A stretch of DNA of 56,462 bases from Clostridia bacterium (GCA_026000755.1 BNZC01000008.1:1-56462), one strand, 5' to 3'; positions 6,613 to 15,126 are shown, counted from the stretch's first letter. Program-made: numbers and translations. Notes: generated by a model not told the origin, from the sequence alone.

Positions 6613-7722
6613 TTATTCATAAAAAGCGGAACGAAAGCCAAGGTGCGTGCCGACGTAGGAACGCGGGTCAGCCAAATGGAGCGCGAACACGCCCGCGTTC
6701 GCCCCGTCGGCCCAACCCCCGCCGCGGAGAGGCAACCGCTCGCCGTAGTTTCTCACCCAAAAATTATCCCCATTGTATCCGCTTGCGTCTGCCGGAAAAA
6801 TTCCAAGTGCTTTCAACAATATTGGAACGGTTACGCCGCTTGCTGCGGCAAATGTTTCAAATGTACGGCTAAGTTCACCGTAATAGTCATTTACCTCTCC
6901 ACCCGTATATGCCGGATTATCTCTTTTTATGTCAAGAACGGGATTTCCTACCCTATGATTTGTTTGGGTTGCGTCCCCGGCAACGTCACTATTGATTTTT
7001 AAGGTGTTTGCCGTTCCGGGACTTACAAGCGTTCCGTCTTGCAGAATCGCTTTCCATTCTGTGCTTGTATCGCTCATGTTGCAATCAAGCTTCATGGCGT
7101 TTCCATAGGGTATAATCTGTATTTCTCCATTTTTTAGGCGTAATCCAGATACCCACTCCCACACATTTCCGTTTAAGTCGGCAATTCCCGAACTGTCGTA
7201 ATTGTGATACCATGATACCGGCCCCGAACCGGTACCCGTTCGCAATGGTCGAAACGCTCCGCTTGTTTCTTTGTACGTTGGCACACCCTTTTCCCATGGG
7301 TTTGTAATGTCCTGACCGTAATTATTATTTCCGTTCGGCTGTGTTCCGTTTTTCTTGCACCATAAGGCAATCGCTGCCCAAAGCGCATTTGTTTTTAAGT
7401 GCCAACCCGGCCCCTTGTTCCGGCATACCGTTAAGGCACGGTCAAAATTAAGGCTCGTTGCGGGGTCTTTCATGGGTAAACTGTAAGCCCTCTCATTTAC
7501 AATTACATTCTGGTACTTGCTGACGTGTATCACGTCCTTTTCTTGACCGTCCACAATAAATGCGGGCAATGCGTCTTGTGTTCCTCCTGTGATAACGTCC
7601 GAATACTTTAGTTTCGGAAACGGTACAAGAATTGACGGCATACCCAAATCATCAAGGCGTACCGTGTTTGTTCCTCCGCTTAATGCTTCAACTGCAAGTT
7701 TCAAATCATCAAAGTTTGTCAT
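6613..7722 (-). CDS. DGR-diversified C-type-lectin-fold protein (target 1), putative phage adhesin
   Basis: 369 aa. The C-terminal half has the FGE-sulfatase/CLec-like fold (IADLNGNVWEWVSGLRL at about 180, then RLPLRGGGW and HLGFRSAFYE at the end). VR1 encodes the last approximately 40 residues. It is the last gene of the tail-fibre region, so I infer that it forms the receptor-binding tip of the tail. It is homologous over most of its length to the product of 41799-42770. ATG 7722 has GGAGG. No signal peptide is present. Confidence 0.93.
   Translation of the reverse strand: MTNFDDLKLAVEALSGGTNTVRLDDLGMPSILVPFPKLKYSDVITGGTQDALPAFIVDGQEKDVIHVSKYQNVIVNERAYSLPMKDPATSLNFDRALTVCRNKGPGWHLKTNALWAAIALWCKKNGTQPNGNNNYGQDITNPWEKGVPTYKETSGAFRPLRTGTGSGPVSWYHNYDSSGIADLNGNVWEWVSGLRLKNGEIQIIPYGNAMKLDCNMSDTSTEWKAILQDGTLVSPGTANTLKINSDVAGDATQTNHRVGNPVLDIKRDNPAYTGGEVNDYYGELSRTFETFAAASGVTVPILLKALGIFPADASGYNGDNFWVRNYGERLPLRGGGWADGANAGVFALHLADPRSYVGTHLGFRSAFYE
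6625..6740 (-). repeat. DGR variable repeat VR1
   Basis: 116 bp aligned without gaps to TR. I count 16 substitutions, all at positions where the TR coding strand has A (T on plus). The non-adenine positions are identical. The TR/VR identity ends at 6625, while VR1 and VR2 share four more bases (AAAA at 6621-6624). Confidence 0.97.
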
Positions 7723-7740
7723 TTTATTTTTTCCTCCTCT

Positions 7741-8091
7741 TTATACTAACGCCCATAGCGTTAATGTGCATTTTTTCATGTCAAATGGTATCGGCGTTTG
7801 TACTTCTTGTGGTTCGCCGTTATCGTCCACTCCATCTGTGATATATTCATATTCACGAGGTGGTATGTCGATTTGTGCTACATAGTTTTCTGCAAGATTC
7901 GGAATAACCCCCGTCACAAGATTTCCGTACTTATCGCGGCAAATGTCAATGTGTGCGGAATCGTCCCGCTCATGGCTTTTTAGGTTTAAGGTTAATTCGT
8001 CTTCCCCAAACGTGATTTTGTTTCCGCTTACTGTATAAGCGATTTTCTCTCCCTCATTTTTCTCAATAACAATCGGTTTGTTGCTAGGCAT
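7741..8091 (-). CDS. Tail-fibre-region protein of unknown function (116 aa)
   Basis: Soluble, beta-rich and acidic (LTLNLKSHERDDSAHIDICRD, AQIDIPPREYEYI). It lies just upstream of the diversified adhesin and overlaps the preceding 59-aa gene by 8 nt. Position suggests a small structural or assembly protein of the fibre tip. No family is recognised with confidence. ATG 8091 has GGAGGGAAAGAAAA. Confidence 0.65.
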   Translation of the reverse strand: MPSNKPIVIEKNEGEKIAYTVSGNKITFGEDELTLNLKSHERDDSAHIDICRDKYGNLVTGVIPNLAENYVAQIDIPPREYEYITDGVDDNGEPQEVQTPIPFDMKKCTLTLWALV

Positions 8092-8263
8092 TTTTCTTTC
8101 CCTCCATTTTTTTCATAGTGTTGTATGCTTCACGTGAACGCGCCGCAATGACCTCCGCCGCTTCTCTGTCTTCTGATGTTGCCCCGCTGCCCTTTCCAAA
8201 ACTCTCCATGACATACGCTTCATGCTCTCTTCGTTCTTCGCTCTTGATGTGTACATTCGCCAT
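8084..8263 (-). CDS. Small charged fibre-region protein (59 aa)
   Basis: ATG 8263 overlaps the preceding stop as TAATG, with GGGGAGG upstream; the stop TAG is at 8084-8086, inside the next gene. The protein is charged and helical (IKSEERREHEAYVMESFGKG, EDREAAEVIAARSREAYNTM). It is coupled on both sides, so it is very likely translated. Function unknown. Confidence 0.7.
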   Translation of the reverse strand: MANVHIKSEERREHEAYVMESFGKGSGATSEDREAAEVIAARSREAYNTMKKMEGKKNA

Positions 8264-8754
8264 TAAAAGATACCTCCCCGTATGGTATAGTTTACGGCAA
8301 CACTTGCCGCTCCTCCTGTAAATGCCATTTTGAACCCATTTTTTAGCTTGTCAAAAACTACAACATCTCCTTTTTGTGGGTTACTCGCTCCCGTGTCAAT
8401 CTCAACGGTGTAGTCTGTCCTATCCCTTACCGCTGCAATCGTTACGGACTGCATGGAGTTGTTGAACGGATAAACAAGTGTGTTCGCGAGCGTTACCGCT
8501 CCCGTTTCTCCCTCAATCATGTTAAGCCGCCGCTTTTGCTGAAGCAATTGCCGTGCAACCTCCGAACCTATTTCATGTGCCGAAAATACTCCCGTTTCAA
8601 GGTTGTTAAAATTGGTTGCATTTTGCGGCGTTCCCTCTTGCACCACTTCACCCTCTACAGGTATATGGGTAATACTTCCGTCCGGGTTTGTCTGTTCTTT
8701 GAACCTATCCTCGTATTGTGTTACATGGTTTTTCCAATACTGCCTATCGTACAT
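8263..8754 (-). CDS. Tail fibre or baseplate-distal structural protein (163 aa)
   Basis: The N-terminus (YWKNHVTQYEDRFKEQTNPDG, GTPQNATNFNNLETG) resembles the attachment region of small phage fibre proteins. The rest is beta-rich (AVTLANTLVYPFNNSMQSVTIAAV, DYTVEIDTG). It follows gpI and a 103-aa protein, the usual place for fibre genes in P2-like tails. Confidence 0.65.
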   Translation of the reverse strand: MYDRQYWKNHVTQYEDRFKEQTNPDGSITHIPVEGEVVQEGTPQNATNFNNLETGVFSAHEIGSEVARQLLQQKRRLNMIEGETGAVTLANTLVYPFNNSMQSVTIAAVRDRTDYTVEIDTGASNPQKGDVVVFDKLKNGFKMAFTGGAASVAVNYTIRGGIF

Positions 8755-8759
8755 TTTTG

Positions 8760-9071
8760 TTACACCTCCTTAAAGTCAAATGCAAATCGGTATAAGATAC
8801 CCTCTTGAACCCCGCTGATAACGATATTTTCAACCTTTGAAGCCCATAAATCGTTATTGGTGTCAAAAAGCTGTACCTCTGTTATTGTTACGTTTCCGCT
8901 AACTCCGGGCGTAATGGAAAAATAGATTGCAACACGTCCGTCCGGTAACCATTCCCTCCGGTCTATAATCGGCTCATAGTATGTATTTCCGATTTTATAC
9001 CTTGCCCGTGCAATTTTCCGCAACGTATCCGCTTTGTAGCCTGTTATTGCTGTTGCTGTTAGAATTGCCAT
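8760..9071 (-). CDS. Small tail protein after gpI (103 aa)
   Basis: Beta-rich, with a positively charged middle (DTLRKIARARYKIGNTYYEP) and repeated strand-like stretches (GRVAIYFSITPGVSGNVTITEVQLFD). It lies between gpI and the fibre-like protein. Probably a fibre-attachment component by position. ATG 9071 has GGAGGTTAGGAATC. Confidence 0.6.
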   Translation of the reverse strand: MAILTATAITGYKADTLRKIARARYKIGNTYYEPIIDRREWLPDGRVAIYFSITPGVSGNVTITEVQLFDTNNDLWASKVENIVISGVQEGILYRFAFDFKEV

Positions 9072-9086
9072 TGATTCCTAACCTCC

Positions 9087-10322
9087 TTAATTGTTTTTCG
9101 TTACTGATGTTCCGCAACGCTTTATTTTGTAATAAAATGTTTCTGTTGTTATTACGGGCGCGAACCCTCCCAAGCTTTCCCGTCCCTCTGCAAATCGGTT
9201 CGGTTTTGTCCCCGCTGCTGTCTTTCCTGTCATGTTTACAAGATAAGAAAATGCTTCTGCTGCGGCTTTTGCGGTAACGCCATTGTCAATACTTGAAAAT
9301 CCCGTTGTTCGGTGCGGCTTGGTTCCTGATGTGCTTTTTCCTGTCATGTTTGTGGCGAATAAAAACGCTTCCGTTTTTGTTTCTGCGGTAATTCTATCAT
9401 CAAGGCTTGCAAACTCTATATTGCGTTTTGGTTTCGTTCCGGTGGGTGTGCTGTGAAAGCTGTTTTTCTTGCTTTCTGCTGTAACCTCTATGTTCCCCGA
9501 AGCGACACCTCCGCCCGTTGTTCTGTGTGGATGCGTTCCTGCTGTATATTGCCCTGACATTCCAAATTTTCCCTTAAAGGCTTGCCCGGTATCCTCCGCC
9601 GTTATTTCAACCTCACGCAATGCCGCTACGGTGGAACGTTGTGGTTTTGTCCCTGCGCGTGGTACTTGATACTCAAAGTCCACTCCCTCCGCTTTCACGT
9701 TCATTTTTGCACTCGCAACTCCGCCTTTTGTATTGCGGTGTGGGTGTGTTCCGGCGTTATATTTCCCGGTCATTCCTTGTCTGTATCGGTATGTGGTTGT
9801 TTCAATTTTTATTTCCACAACCGCTGACATTTGTATAATGATTTCGTCCAAGTGTGCGGTTAAACGCTTATAAAATTTCTGTGTCCGTATCACTTGAAAA
9901 ATATCTGCCGGGGCTTTTGCATTGGTAAAGTCTAATATGATACGGAATCTATGGTGTGTTCCTCCGTACTCGTACCACTCTTGCACCTCTGTATGCGGAA
10001 AAACGCTTCCTAATGCCGTTGTCATTGCGTACTTTGTTCCAAGCCGCTTATGTACTTTTACGCTGTCTTTGATGACTTGCCGCTTCGCTTGTACCGGGTA
10101 AGTATCTTCGTACCAATCAACGTGTAAATCCCTTGCCAAAATATCAAGCAACTGTTCGTCTAATTCATCAAGACGGGCATAAATAATCGCAAGTCGGGAT
10201 AACCGTATATTTTCCTGAAGCTCACCCGCTATCGCCCGCCCAAGTGCAAGCATGGCAGTGTCATTTTTAAGCGGTTCTGGTAACGCACGGGTAAAATCAA
10301 TGTCGTATACGGTGTCATTCAT
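9087..10322 (-). CDS. Tail protein I (gpI-like) with a repetitive C-terminal extension
   Basis: 411 aa. About 1-175 is a gpI domain (FTRALPEPLKNDTAMLALGRAI, LDELDEQLLDILARDLHVDWYE), which joins fibres to the baseplate in P2-like phages. From about 190 on there are about seven imperfect units of some 35 residues, each carrying a GT(K/H)P.R signature (AGTHPHR, AGTKPQR, TGTKPKR, SGTKPHR, AGTKPNR). The extension makes the protein about twice the usual length and may form an elongated fibre stalk. ATG 10322 follows GGGGGGATTGAAG. It overlaps gpJ by 8 nt. Confidence 0.85.
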   Translation of the reverse strand: MNDTVYDIDFTRALPEPLKNDTAMLALGRAIAGELQENIRLSRLAIIYARLDELDEQLLDILARDLHVDWYEDTYPVQAKRQVIKDSVKVHKRLGTKYAMTTALGSVFPHTEVQEWYEYGGTHHRFRIILDFTNAKAPADIFQVIRTQKFYKRLTAHLDEIIIQMSAVVEIKIETTTYRYRQGMTGKYNAGTHPHRNTKGGVASAKMNVKAEGVDFEYQVPRAGTKPQRSTVAALREVEITAEDTGQAFKGKFGMSGQYTAGTHPHRTTGGGVASGNIEVTAESKKNSFHSTPTGTKPKRNIEFASLDDRITAETKTEAFLFATNMTGKSTSGTKPHRTTGFSSIDNGVTAKAAAEAFSYLVNMTGKTAAGTKPNRFAEGRESLGGFAPVITTETFYYKIKRCGTSVTKNN

Positions 10323-11493
10323 CTTCAATCCCCCCGTATAGTACCGTTTCGTTATTCACTACGGCAACGGCATTATCCTCAATCACTGTAAAGGCAGGAC
10401 TTCGGATAACAATGCGTTTTGCCCCCGCTTGTTTTATGAGTGCCGTTATTTCGTCCGGGTTTATATCACGCCCCATTTTCTCCGATTGCCACCGCTTGTA
10501 TTGGATTATCGCTTTTTCAACTTCCGCTTGAATCAATGCCGCCCCGTTCGCTCTTGGTTTCGGTATGTAGTAAGTTATATCAATGTCATACGGTGTTATA
10601 TCCGGCTGTGATACTTGTACAAAGTCCGTAAATGGTCTTGTTTGGTCTGCGTTTATCGTGTCATATACAAGTTGTAACATTTCCTCATTCGGCAATTCTC
10701 CATTTTCAAGTAATATCCGAATATCAGCAACGCCCGGCTGTGGACTTGATGGCTTCACGTCCGTAATTCTTGCACTTGCTTTTTTCGCCCAATAGATATA
10801 CGCCCCAAGCGGCCCCGCTGTTGAAAAGGTTTCCATGCTGTCACGCAATCGCTCGTAAAATGCTTCGTCTGTTTCCCTGTCTGCTCCGCCGTCGCTCGTT
10901 GTGATATTCTCCACTTTCTCATAAAATGGGTACAAGTCAACAATTTGCTCTATTTGTCCGGGTGCAAAACCGTTTCCCTTTGCTCCTATCGTTACTTCTT
11001 TTCCCTCCGGGTCTGGTTCTGTCGTGATACACAAGGCTCCTGCGTCCCCGTATAACTCTCCCGGCGGTATCGTGATTGATTCTTCTGTTTCAAATGTTAT
11101 TTCTCCGTCTACCGTTGCCCTGGTCCCTTTTGGTATTGTTTGTGCGGACGGTTGCGACATTGACAGATAAAAGCGTAATGTCGTTCGGGCGGGTTGTGCT
11201 TGCAGTCTCGGTGTGTCTTTGAATATTTCCGCAAGTGAATCTAAATAAGTACCCTCTGCATAGCGTGGCACGTTTTGCTTTGCCGCGGCGTCGATTAAAA
11301 CACGTTCTTGCATGATAACATCTGCTATCCATAAGATAAATAACCTTACCGGGTCGGCAGGATAGAGCTTTCGCACTTTTCCCGTTGCGTTTTCGTGAAA
11401 TAACTCATACGTCCGAATCAATTCGTTTACAAGTTTTTCTACGTCTGTATCAATAAAGCTTATATCCGGGTATTCTCTTTCGTGTTCAGGCAT
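10315..11493 (-). CDS. Baseplate J-like protein (gp47 family)
   Basis: 392 aa, normal for the Baseplate_J family. It shows ADPVRLFILWIADVIMQERV near the N-terminus, SDGGADRETDEAFYERLRDSM and AYIYWAKKASARITDVKPSS in the middle, and GRDINPDEITALIKQAGAKRI near the C-terminus. It forms the baseplate wedge with gpI and gp25/W. It overlaps both neighbours by 8 nt, so the three are translationally coupled. Confidence 0.93.
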   Translation of the reverse strand: MPEHEREYPDISFIDTDVEKLVNELIRTYELFHENATGKVRKLYPADPVRLFILWIADVIMQERVLIDAAAKQNVPRYAEGTYLDSLAEIFKDTPRLQAQPARTTLRFYLSMSQPSAQTIPKGTRATVDGEITFETEESITIPPGELYGDAGALCITTEPDPEGKEVTIGAKGNGFAPGQIEQIVDLYPFYEKVENITTSDGGADRETDEAFYERLRDSMETFSTAGPLGAYIYWAKKASARITDVKPSSPQPGVADIRILLENGELPNEEMLQLVYDTINADQTRPFTDFVQVSQPDITPYDIDITYYIPKPRANGAALIQAEVEKAIIQYKRWQSEKMGRDINPDEITALIKQAGAKRIVIRSPAFTVIEDNAVAVVNNETVLYGGIEDE

Positions 11494-11800
11494 TTATTTT
11501 CACCTCCAAACGCGGGGTTATTTTCCCCGTTCTTTCGTCTCGCTCAAAAGTTGCATTGATAACCTCCGCCCTCGGTTCATATTCCTCTATTGCTTCAAAA
11601 AGTTCTGCAATGAGTATCGCTTCCGCTACGGGCGTTGGTTTATCAAGGAATCGGGCGGATAATCCAAAATCCCGATATAACGGTGCCGTGTTCTTTATGG
11701 TCGATACTATCATCTCCACATTTTGTAAAACCTCCTCAATGACTGTTTCCGGCACTAGCTTTATTTCCGTTCCTAACTTCCCTGTGACTGTGTACGCCAT
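11486..11800 (-). CDS. Baseplate wedge protein, gp25/gpW lysozyme-like family
   Basis: 104 aa. It has the family pattern: LVPETVIEEVLQNVEMIVSTI, APLYRDFGLSARFLDKPTP and a C-terminal beta part (TFERDERTGKITPRLEVKI). It nucleates wedge assembly at the end of the sheath. ATG 11800 follows GGGGAGGTAGCCTT. Confidence 0.88.
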   Translation of the reverse strand: MAYTVTGKLGTEIKLVPETVIEEVLQNVEMIVSTIKNTAPLYRDFGLSARFLDKPTPVAEAILIAELFEAIEEYEPRAEVINATFERDERTGKITPRLEVKINA

Positions 11801-11804
11801 AAGG

Positions 11805-12215
11805 CTACCTCCCCGCATATTCCATTAATGATATGTCCACTTGTGCAATAAGCAGATTCCCTTTATTGTCATACCGTTCAAGCTGTTTTGATGTGCCTGT
11901 GATTACCCATTTGTTTTTTCCGTATGTTTTGCTCCCGATTACAAGCCGCATAATTTTTCCGCTCTTCTCTGCATTTACTATCTTTGTTATTTCTGTCATT
12001 GGGTCAACTCCAAGAAATACAGAAAAGAACATGGAAAAACTTATTTTGTCTGCGTCCGTTCCCGTAAATTCAAGCAATACATCTTTGAGGTGTCGATTGT
12101 GCGTGGCATATTGTGCCGAACTATCCCATTTTAATCCGTCAAAGGTCTTTACTTGATTTTTGGATACGGAAAAAACTATATCACCCAATGTCCCGATTGT
12201 AGCTATTATAACCAC
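11805..12215 (-). CDS. Tail protein gpU-like (P2 U family)
   Basis: About 136 aa. VFSVSKNQVKTFDGLKWDS and ITKIVNAEKSGKIMRLVIG, with a C-terminal strand pattern (GNLLIAQVDISLMEY), fit the P2 gpU tail-completion/tube-terminator family. The start is unclear: GTG 12215 sits directly on AAGGGGGAG, the next plausible codons are ATA, and the frame extends up to TTG 12248 with no ribosome site. A terminator-like hairpin with an 8-T run lies just upstream. Confidence 0.75.
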   Translation of the reverse strand: MVIIATIGTLGDIVFSVSKNQVKTFDGLKWDSSAQYATHNRHLKDVLLEFTGTDADKISFSMFFSVFLGVDPMTEITKIVNAEKSGKIMRLVIGSKTYGKNKWVITGTSKQLERYDNKGNLLIAQVDISLMEYAGR

Positions 12216-12237
12216 CTCCCCCTTTTTTCTTAACAAC

Positions 12238-12267
12238 AAAAAAAACAATCAACCGTTAAAGCTGATT
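12238..12267 (-). terminator. Terminator-like hairpin inside the tail operon
   Basis: On the minus strand a 7-bp stem (AATCAGC against GGTTGATT, one wobble) is followed by eight T residues (12238-12245). It lies between gpV and gpU. It may lower transcription of the distal baseplate genes. The 12249-12353 gap holds nothing else that I can support. Confidence 0.45.
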
Positions 12268-12353
12268 ATTTTTGTATTTTTGCGATTTCTAGCAGGTGTG
12301 ATTTACGCTCTTTCAACGCTCCGATTCAATATGTTTTGAAAAAATTTGTTTTT

Positions 12354-12704
12354 TCAAATTGCACCTAATACAAACCCATCACTTTCACCGTTCGCAAGAT
12401 ACAGACAAACAACCAGTTGCCCAATATCCGGCAACCATGGACTTATTGTTAAACCGTGTGTATGGCTCTCATACGCCGCTTCTCCGCTTCCTCCACCTCT
12501 CGCCTGTGTTACCTGTGCAACATTTTTTCCCGGGATAAGCGGCGGATTTTGTATTACTTTAAGCGGTCCTGATATAAGTGGCTTTCCGTTTACGTCCTGT
12601 TTGTCCGCAAAGGTAACCCTTGCCGTTCTGTTTTGCGTGTCAATGGAGCTAACCGTTCCTACACGTACTAAATTTTTTAATGCTGTCATATCCTGCATAG
12701 TCAT
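12354..12704 (-). CDS. Baseplate assembly protein V (spike, OB-fold)
   Basis: 116 aa. The N-terminal OB-fold pattern (RVGTVSSIDTQNRTARVTF) and a glycine-rich middle (QARGGGSGEAAYESHTHGL) are followed by LPDIGQLVVCLYLANGESDGFVLG, as in small gpV-type baseplate proteins. It starts right at the stop of gpD (TAAATG), with GAGGGG upstream. It forms the central spike under the hub. Confidence 0.83.
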   Translation of the reverse strand: MTMQDMTALKNLVRVGTVSSIDTQNRTARVTFADKQDVNGKPLISGPLKVIQNPPLIPGKNVAQVTQARGGGSGEAAYESHTHGLTISPWLPDIGQLVVCLYLANGESDGFVLGAI

Positions 12705-14057
12705 TTAATACCCCTCCAATACCCGCCGTAATTTTACTTGCAATGTGTATCCGCTTCCTGTTACACTATGTGTTGCGGATTCAATGATGTATTTCCCGTC
12801 AAACATACCCCACCCAACCACCGTAACATTTACGCCCGCTACAAGTCGAGTGTCTCCGACAAGTGTAAACTCTGCTTGATATTCTCCCTTGTTTTTTTGC
12901 CGTAAGCGTTTCATGGCAAGTTGACGGGCTTCCTCTCTTGTCTTTACCTTTTCATTTATTTCAAGGACTTGCCCGTCTTTGCTTGCTCCCCTTGGTGTGT
13001 AGGTGTATTCAATCACTTGCCCTGTTTGTGGGTCTGTATAGGATACGTGGCACTTACTGTACTTTGTATCGTTTGTTGACGTTCCGAATCGGTACGATAA
13101 AACGTCCGCCGTTCCACGTGCAATTTCCCGAACTGCTCCATTTCCCTCATAGTCTGATTCATCAAACAACACGATAATGCTTCCCGATACCTTAAGCGAT
13201 ATGCCCGCATTCTTACATAACCCTTGCAAAAATACAATATCGGACAGTTGCACTTGCTCTTTTCGGGTGTAAAGTGGGTCAAATGATGATTCAAACATAC
13301 ACTTCATTCCGTGTTTTCTTGCAATCTCTCCCGCAATCGCTGAAAGCTTGATTCTTTCCCATGCCTTTGTTTGCGTTGCCGTTCGTATGGCAGACGTATG
13401 AGGAAGTGATGTTGCTTTAATGGATACCCCGGCAGGCGGTCCCGAAGCGTCTAAGCTGTCAATCTCAAATGTTCCGCATTCAAGTACACGGTCTTTTCCG
13501 TCTGATTCCCAATTTTTTTGAATGATAACGGTGGATATTTCCGCCCCCTTTGCTCCCTCGCTCTCTACGCTTTCTTCTACCATTTGTTCTACGGTAGTTG
13601 TCACCCATTCTCCTTGCACTTGCCCTACGTCCACCCAACCATATACATTTGATGTTGTACCGATAACATGGTACGGGTGTGGTGCGCCTATATTGGTATT
13701 TGTAAGCCTTGCCTTTCCCGCCGTTCGGTTTCCTCCGGTTGGATTTTTTGCCATAGAGCTGAAATAGTGATGTCCTCCCGTAAACTCTACAATGTCATTT
13801 AGTTTCAGTTCTCTTTGTGATGTTACGGTTACAATCACCGGAACGGGTGCGGCAACTTCCTCCGCCTTATTCCCTAACCAATCTGTAAGCCAAATACCCT
13901 CCCTATCGTCAAGTGATATTTGCAAATCGTCCGTTTTATCTTCCTCATGGTCGGTATACGTCATTTGCAAAAGATATTTGTTCATATCCTCGCTAATGTC
14001 TACGCCGTCAATTTTAACGGCTATTTCGGTACGCCTTGCAAGTGTGCTGTCACTCAT
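12705..14057 (-). CDS. Baseplate hub protein, late-control gpD family, with an inserted domain
   Basis: 450 aa. The N-terminus (TEIAVKIDGVDISEDMNKYLL, DDLQISLDDREGIWLTDWL) and C-terminus (TREEARQLAMKRLRQKNKGEY, GKYIIESATHSVTG) match the P2 gpD/VgrG-like hub. Between about 85 and 175 sits an insertion with SH3-like or cell-wall-binding character (HHYFSSMAKNPTGG, GTTSNVYGWVDVGQVQG). It connects tube and spike. ATG 14057 follows GGAGGG; it overlaps gpX by ATGA. Confidence 0.87.
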   Translation of the reverse strand: MSDSTLARRTEIAVKIDGVDISEDMNKYLLQMTYTDHEEDKTDDLQISLDDREGIWLTDWLGNKAEEVAAPVPVIVTVTSQRELKLNDIVEFTGGHHYFSSMAKNPTGGNRTAGKARLTNTNIGAPHPYHVIGTTSNVYGWVDVGQVQGEWVTTTVEQMVEESVESEGAKGAEISTVIIQKNWESDGKDRVLECGTFEIDSLDASGPPAGVSIKATSLPHTSAIRTATQTKAWERIKLSAIAGEIARKHGMKCMFESSFDPLYTRKEQVQLSDIVFLQGLCKNAGISLKVSGSIIVLFDESDYEGNGAVREIARGTADVLSYRFGTSTNDTKYSKCHVSYTDPQTGQVIEYTYTPRGASKDGQVLEINEKVKTREEARQLAMKRLRQKNKGEYQAEFTLVGDTRLVAGVNVTVVGWGMFDGKYIIESATHSVTGSGYTLQVKLRRVLEGY

Positions 14058-14269
14058 ACAAATTCCCTCCGTTTCCACGGTGGCAAACTATCCGGTAACT
14101 TAACAGGCAAGTCCGGGATTGTGAGCGTTACACCTGCACGGAACACAAATATATGCCGCTGCTTTATGTTTGCCTTTATGAGTGCGTCCGTCTGCATTTC
14201 ATTCCCAAGCGTTTTTTTGGCTATCAAGTCCCACATATCTCCGGAAATGGTGGTATAGGTTTTAGGCAT
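14054..14269 (-). CDS. Tail protein X (LysM-like, gpX)
   Basis: 71 aa. TYTTISGDMWDLIAKKTLGNE and RHIFVFRAGVTLTIPDLP form the LysM-like gpX fold, present beside gpD in P2-like tails. ATG 14269 follows GAGAGGATACGCT. The frame is open further upstream to 14380, through residues that match a diverged copy of the 14-aa repeat discussed below, so an extended product cannot be excluded. Confidence 0.87.
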   Translation of the reverse strand: MPKTYTTISGDMWDLIAKKTLGNEMQTDALIKANIKQRHIFVFRAGVTLTIPDLPVKLPDSLPPWKRREFV

Positions 14270-14331
14270 AGCGTATCCTCTCTTCATCATCACGTTGCTT
14301 GCGTAAGAACTCTTCCCTAAATTTTCGCACA

Positions 14332-14358
14332 ACAAAGCCGCCCATGTTTCGGGCGGCT
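14332..14358 (-). terminator. GC-rich hairpin, weak terminator candidate
   Basis: Minus strand AGCCGCCC, a 7-nt loop and GGGCGGCT, followed by TTGTTG. The stem is strong but the T tract is poor. It may terminate transcription of the SHOCT moron or stabilise the gpX message. Confidence 0.4.
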
Positions 14359-14363
14359 CGTTT

Positions 14364-14512
14364 AGCCTTTTTGTATCCAATTCTTTTACGTTACCGTTCT
14401 GATTTAGTTTTTTGTATCTGGTTCTTTCACGTTACCGTTCTGATTTTTCCTTTCGGTATCTGGTTCTTTCACGTTACCGTTCTGATTTTTCCTTTCGGTA
14501 TCCGATTCAGTT
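14364..14512. repeat. 42-bp tandem repeats between the SHOCT gene and gpX
   Basis: Two near-perfect 42-bp units (about 14414-14497) plus diverged copies on each side, all sharing ACGTTACCGTTCTGATT. On the minus strand they encode a 14-residue repeat DTERKNQNGNVKEP, but no start codon precedes them. The last two units are joined by A AAA AAC, and the next unit continues in the -1 frame into the open frame of gpX. Confidence 0.8.
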
Positions 14513-14977
14513 TTACAGTTCTAACAACTTCTCTTTTTTTGCAGTAAATTCTTCCTCTGAAATAATGCCTTTTTCTTTCAGGTCATGGAACTTTTGTATT
14601 TCAGCGGCAACATCAACAACAGAATCGGTTACTTGTGAATCCGAACTTTCTTCACTCACTTTTTGCAGATTTCGTTGGTAATATTTTTGCCGATACTTTT
14701 GTAATGACCCATAGAGTTTTGAAACGTCTTTGCCCGACAGTATCACGCAAGACTTAAATCCGTTTTCTAACTCATACTCCACATTAAGCACATAGTTTTT
14801 CTTCCTTGCACCCTCCGGCACAAAGGAAATATCCAACATTTGCTTGTATGGTATTTTGTATTGCTTAAAACTAAACCCTGTTGAAAATACAACAAGACAA
14901 TCTGGAAAAGCGTCTACAACAGTTGATCCTGTTTTGTGTAATTCCGGGATTCCTCCCCTGTACTCTACTGTTGGCAT
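14513..14977 (-). CDS. SHOCT-domain protein, probable moron
   Basis: 154 aa. The N-terminus (about 20-95) is a beta-rich PH-like domain (LVVFSTGFSFKQYKIPYKQM, YVLNVEYELENGFKSCVIL). The last 33 residues are a SHOCT motif (AEIQKFHDLKEKGIISEEEF). SHOCT domains form small oligomers and often cap bacterial or phage accessory proteins. It interrupts the otherwise compact tape measure/gpX order and has its own promoter (15020-15048), so it is probably expressed in the lysogen. Confidence 0.8.
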   Translation of the reverse strand: MPTVEYRGGIPELHKTGSTVVDAFPDCLVVFSTGFSFKQYKIPYKQMLDISFVPEGARKKNYVLNVEYELENGFKSCVILSGKDVSKLYGSLQKYRQKYYQRNLQKVSEESSDSQVTDSVVDVAAEIQKFHDLKEKGIISEEEFTAKKEKLLEL

Positions 14978-15019
14978 GGCAAAAATACCTCCCTTTCATC
15001 TTTGCTATCATTTGTGTAT

Positions 15020-15048
15020 ATTTTAGCATATTTCCGAAAGGAAGTAAA
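15020..15048 (-). promoter_or_regulatory. Own promoter of the SHOCT gene
   Basis: Minus strand: TTTACT (15043-15048), a 17-nt spacer and extended -10 TGCTAAAAT (TAAAAT at 15020-15025). The gene starts at 14977. A TTGACA further upstream (around 15070) may add a second start. The 149-bp gap 14978-15126 is otherwise noncoding. Confidence 0.6.
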
Positions 15049-15126
15049 CGCTATATTTTCCTTTGTTTGTGTCAACAATTCATTTGAAAATACCACTTCA
15101 TGTCTCTGGAAATAGCTGCATAAGTT

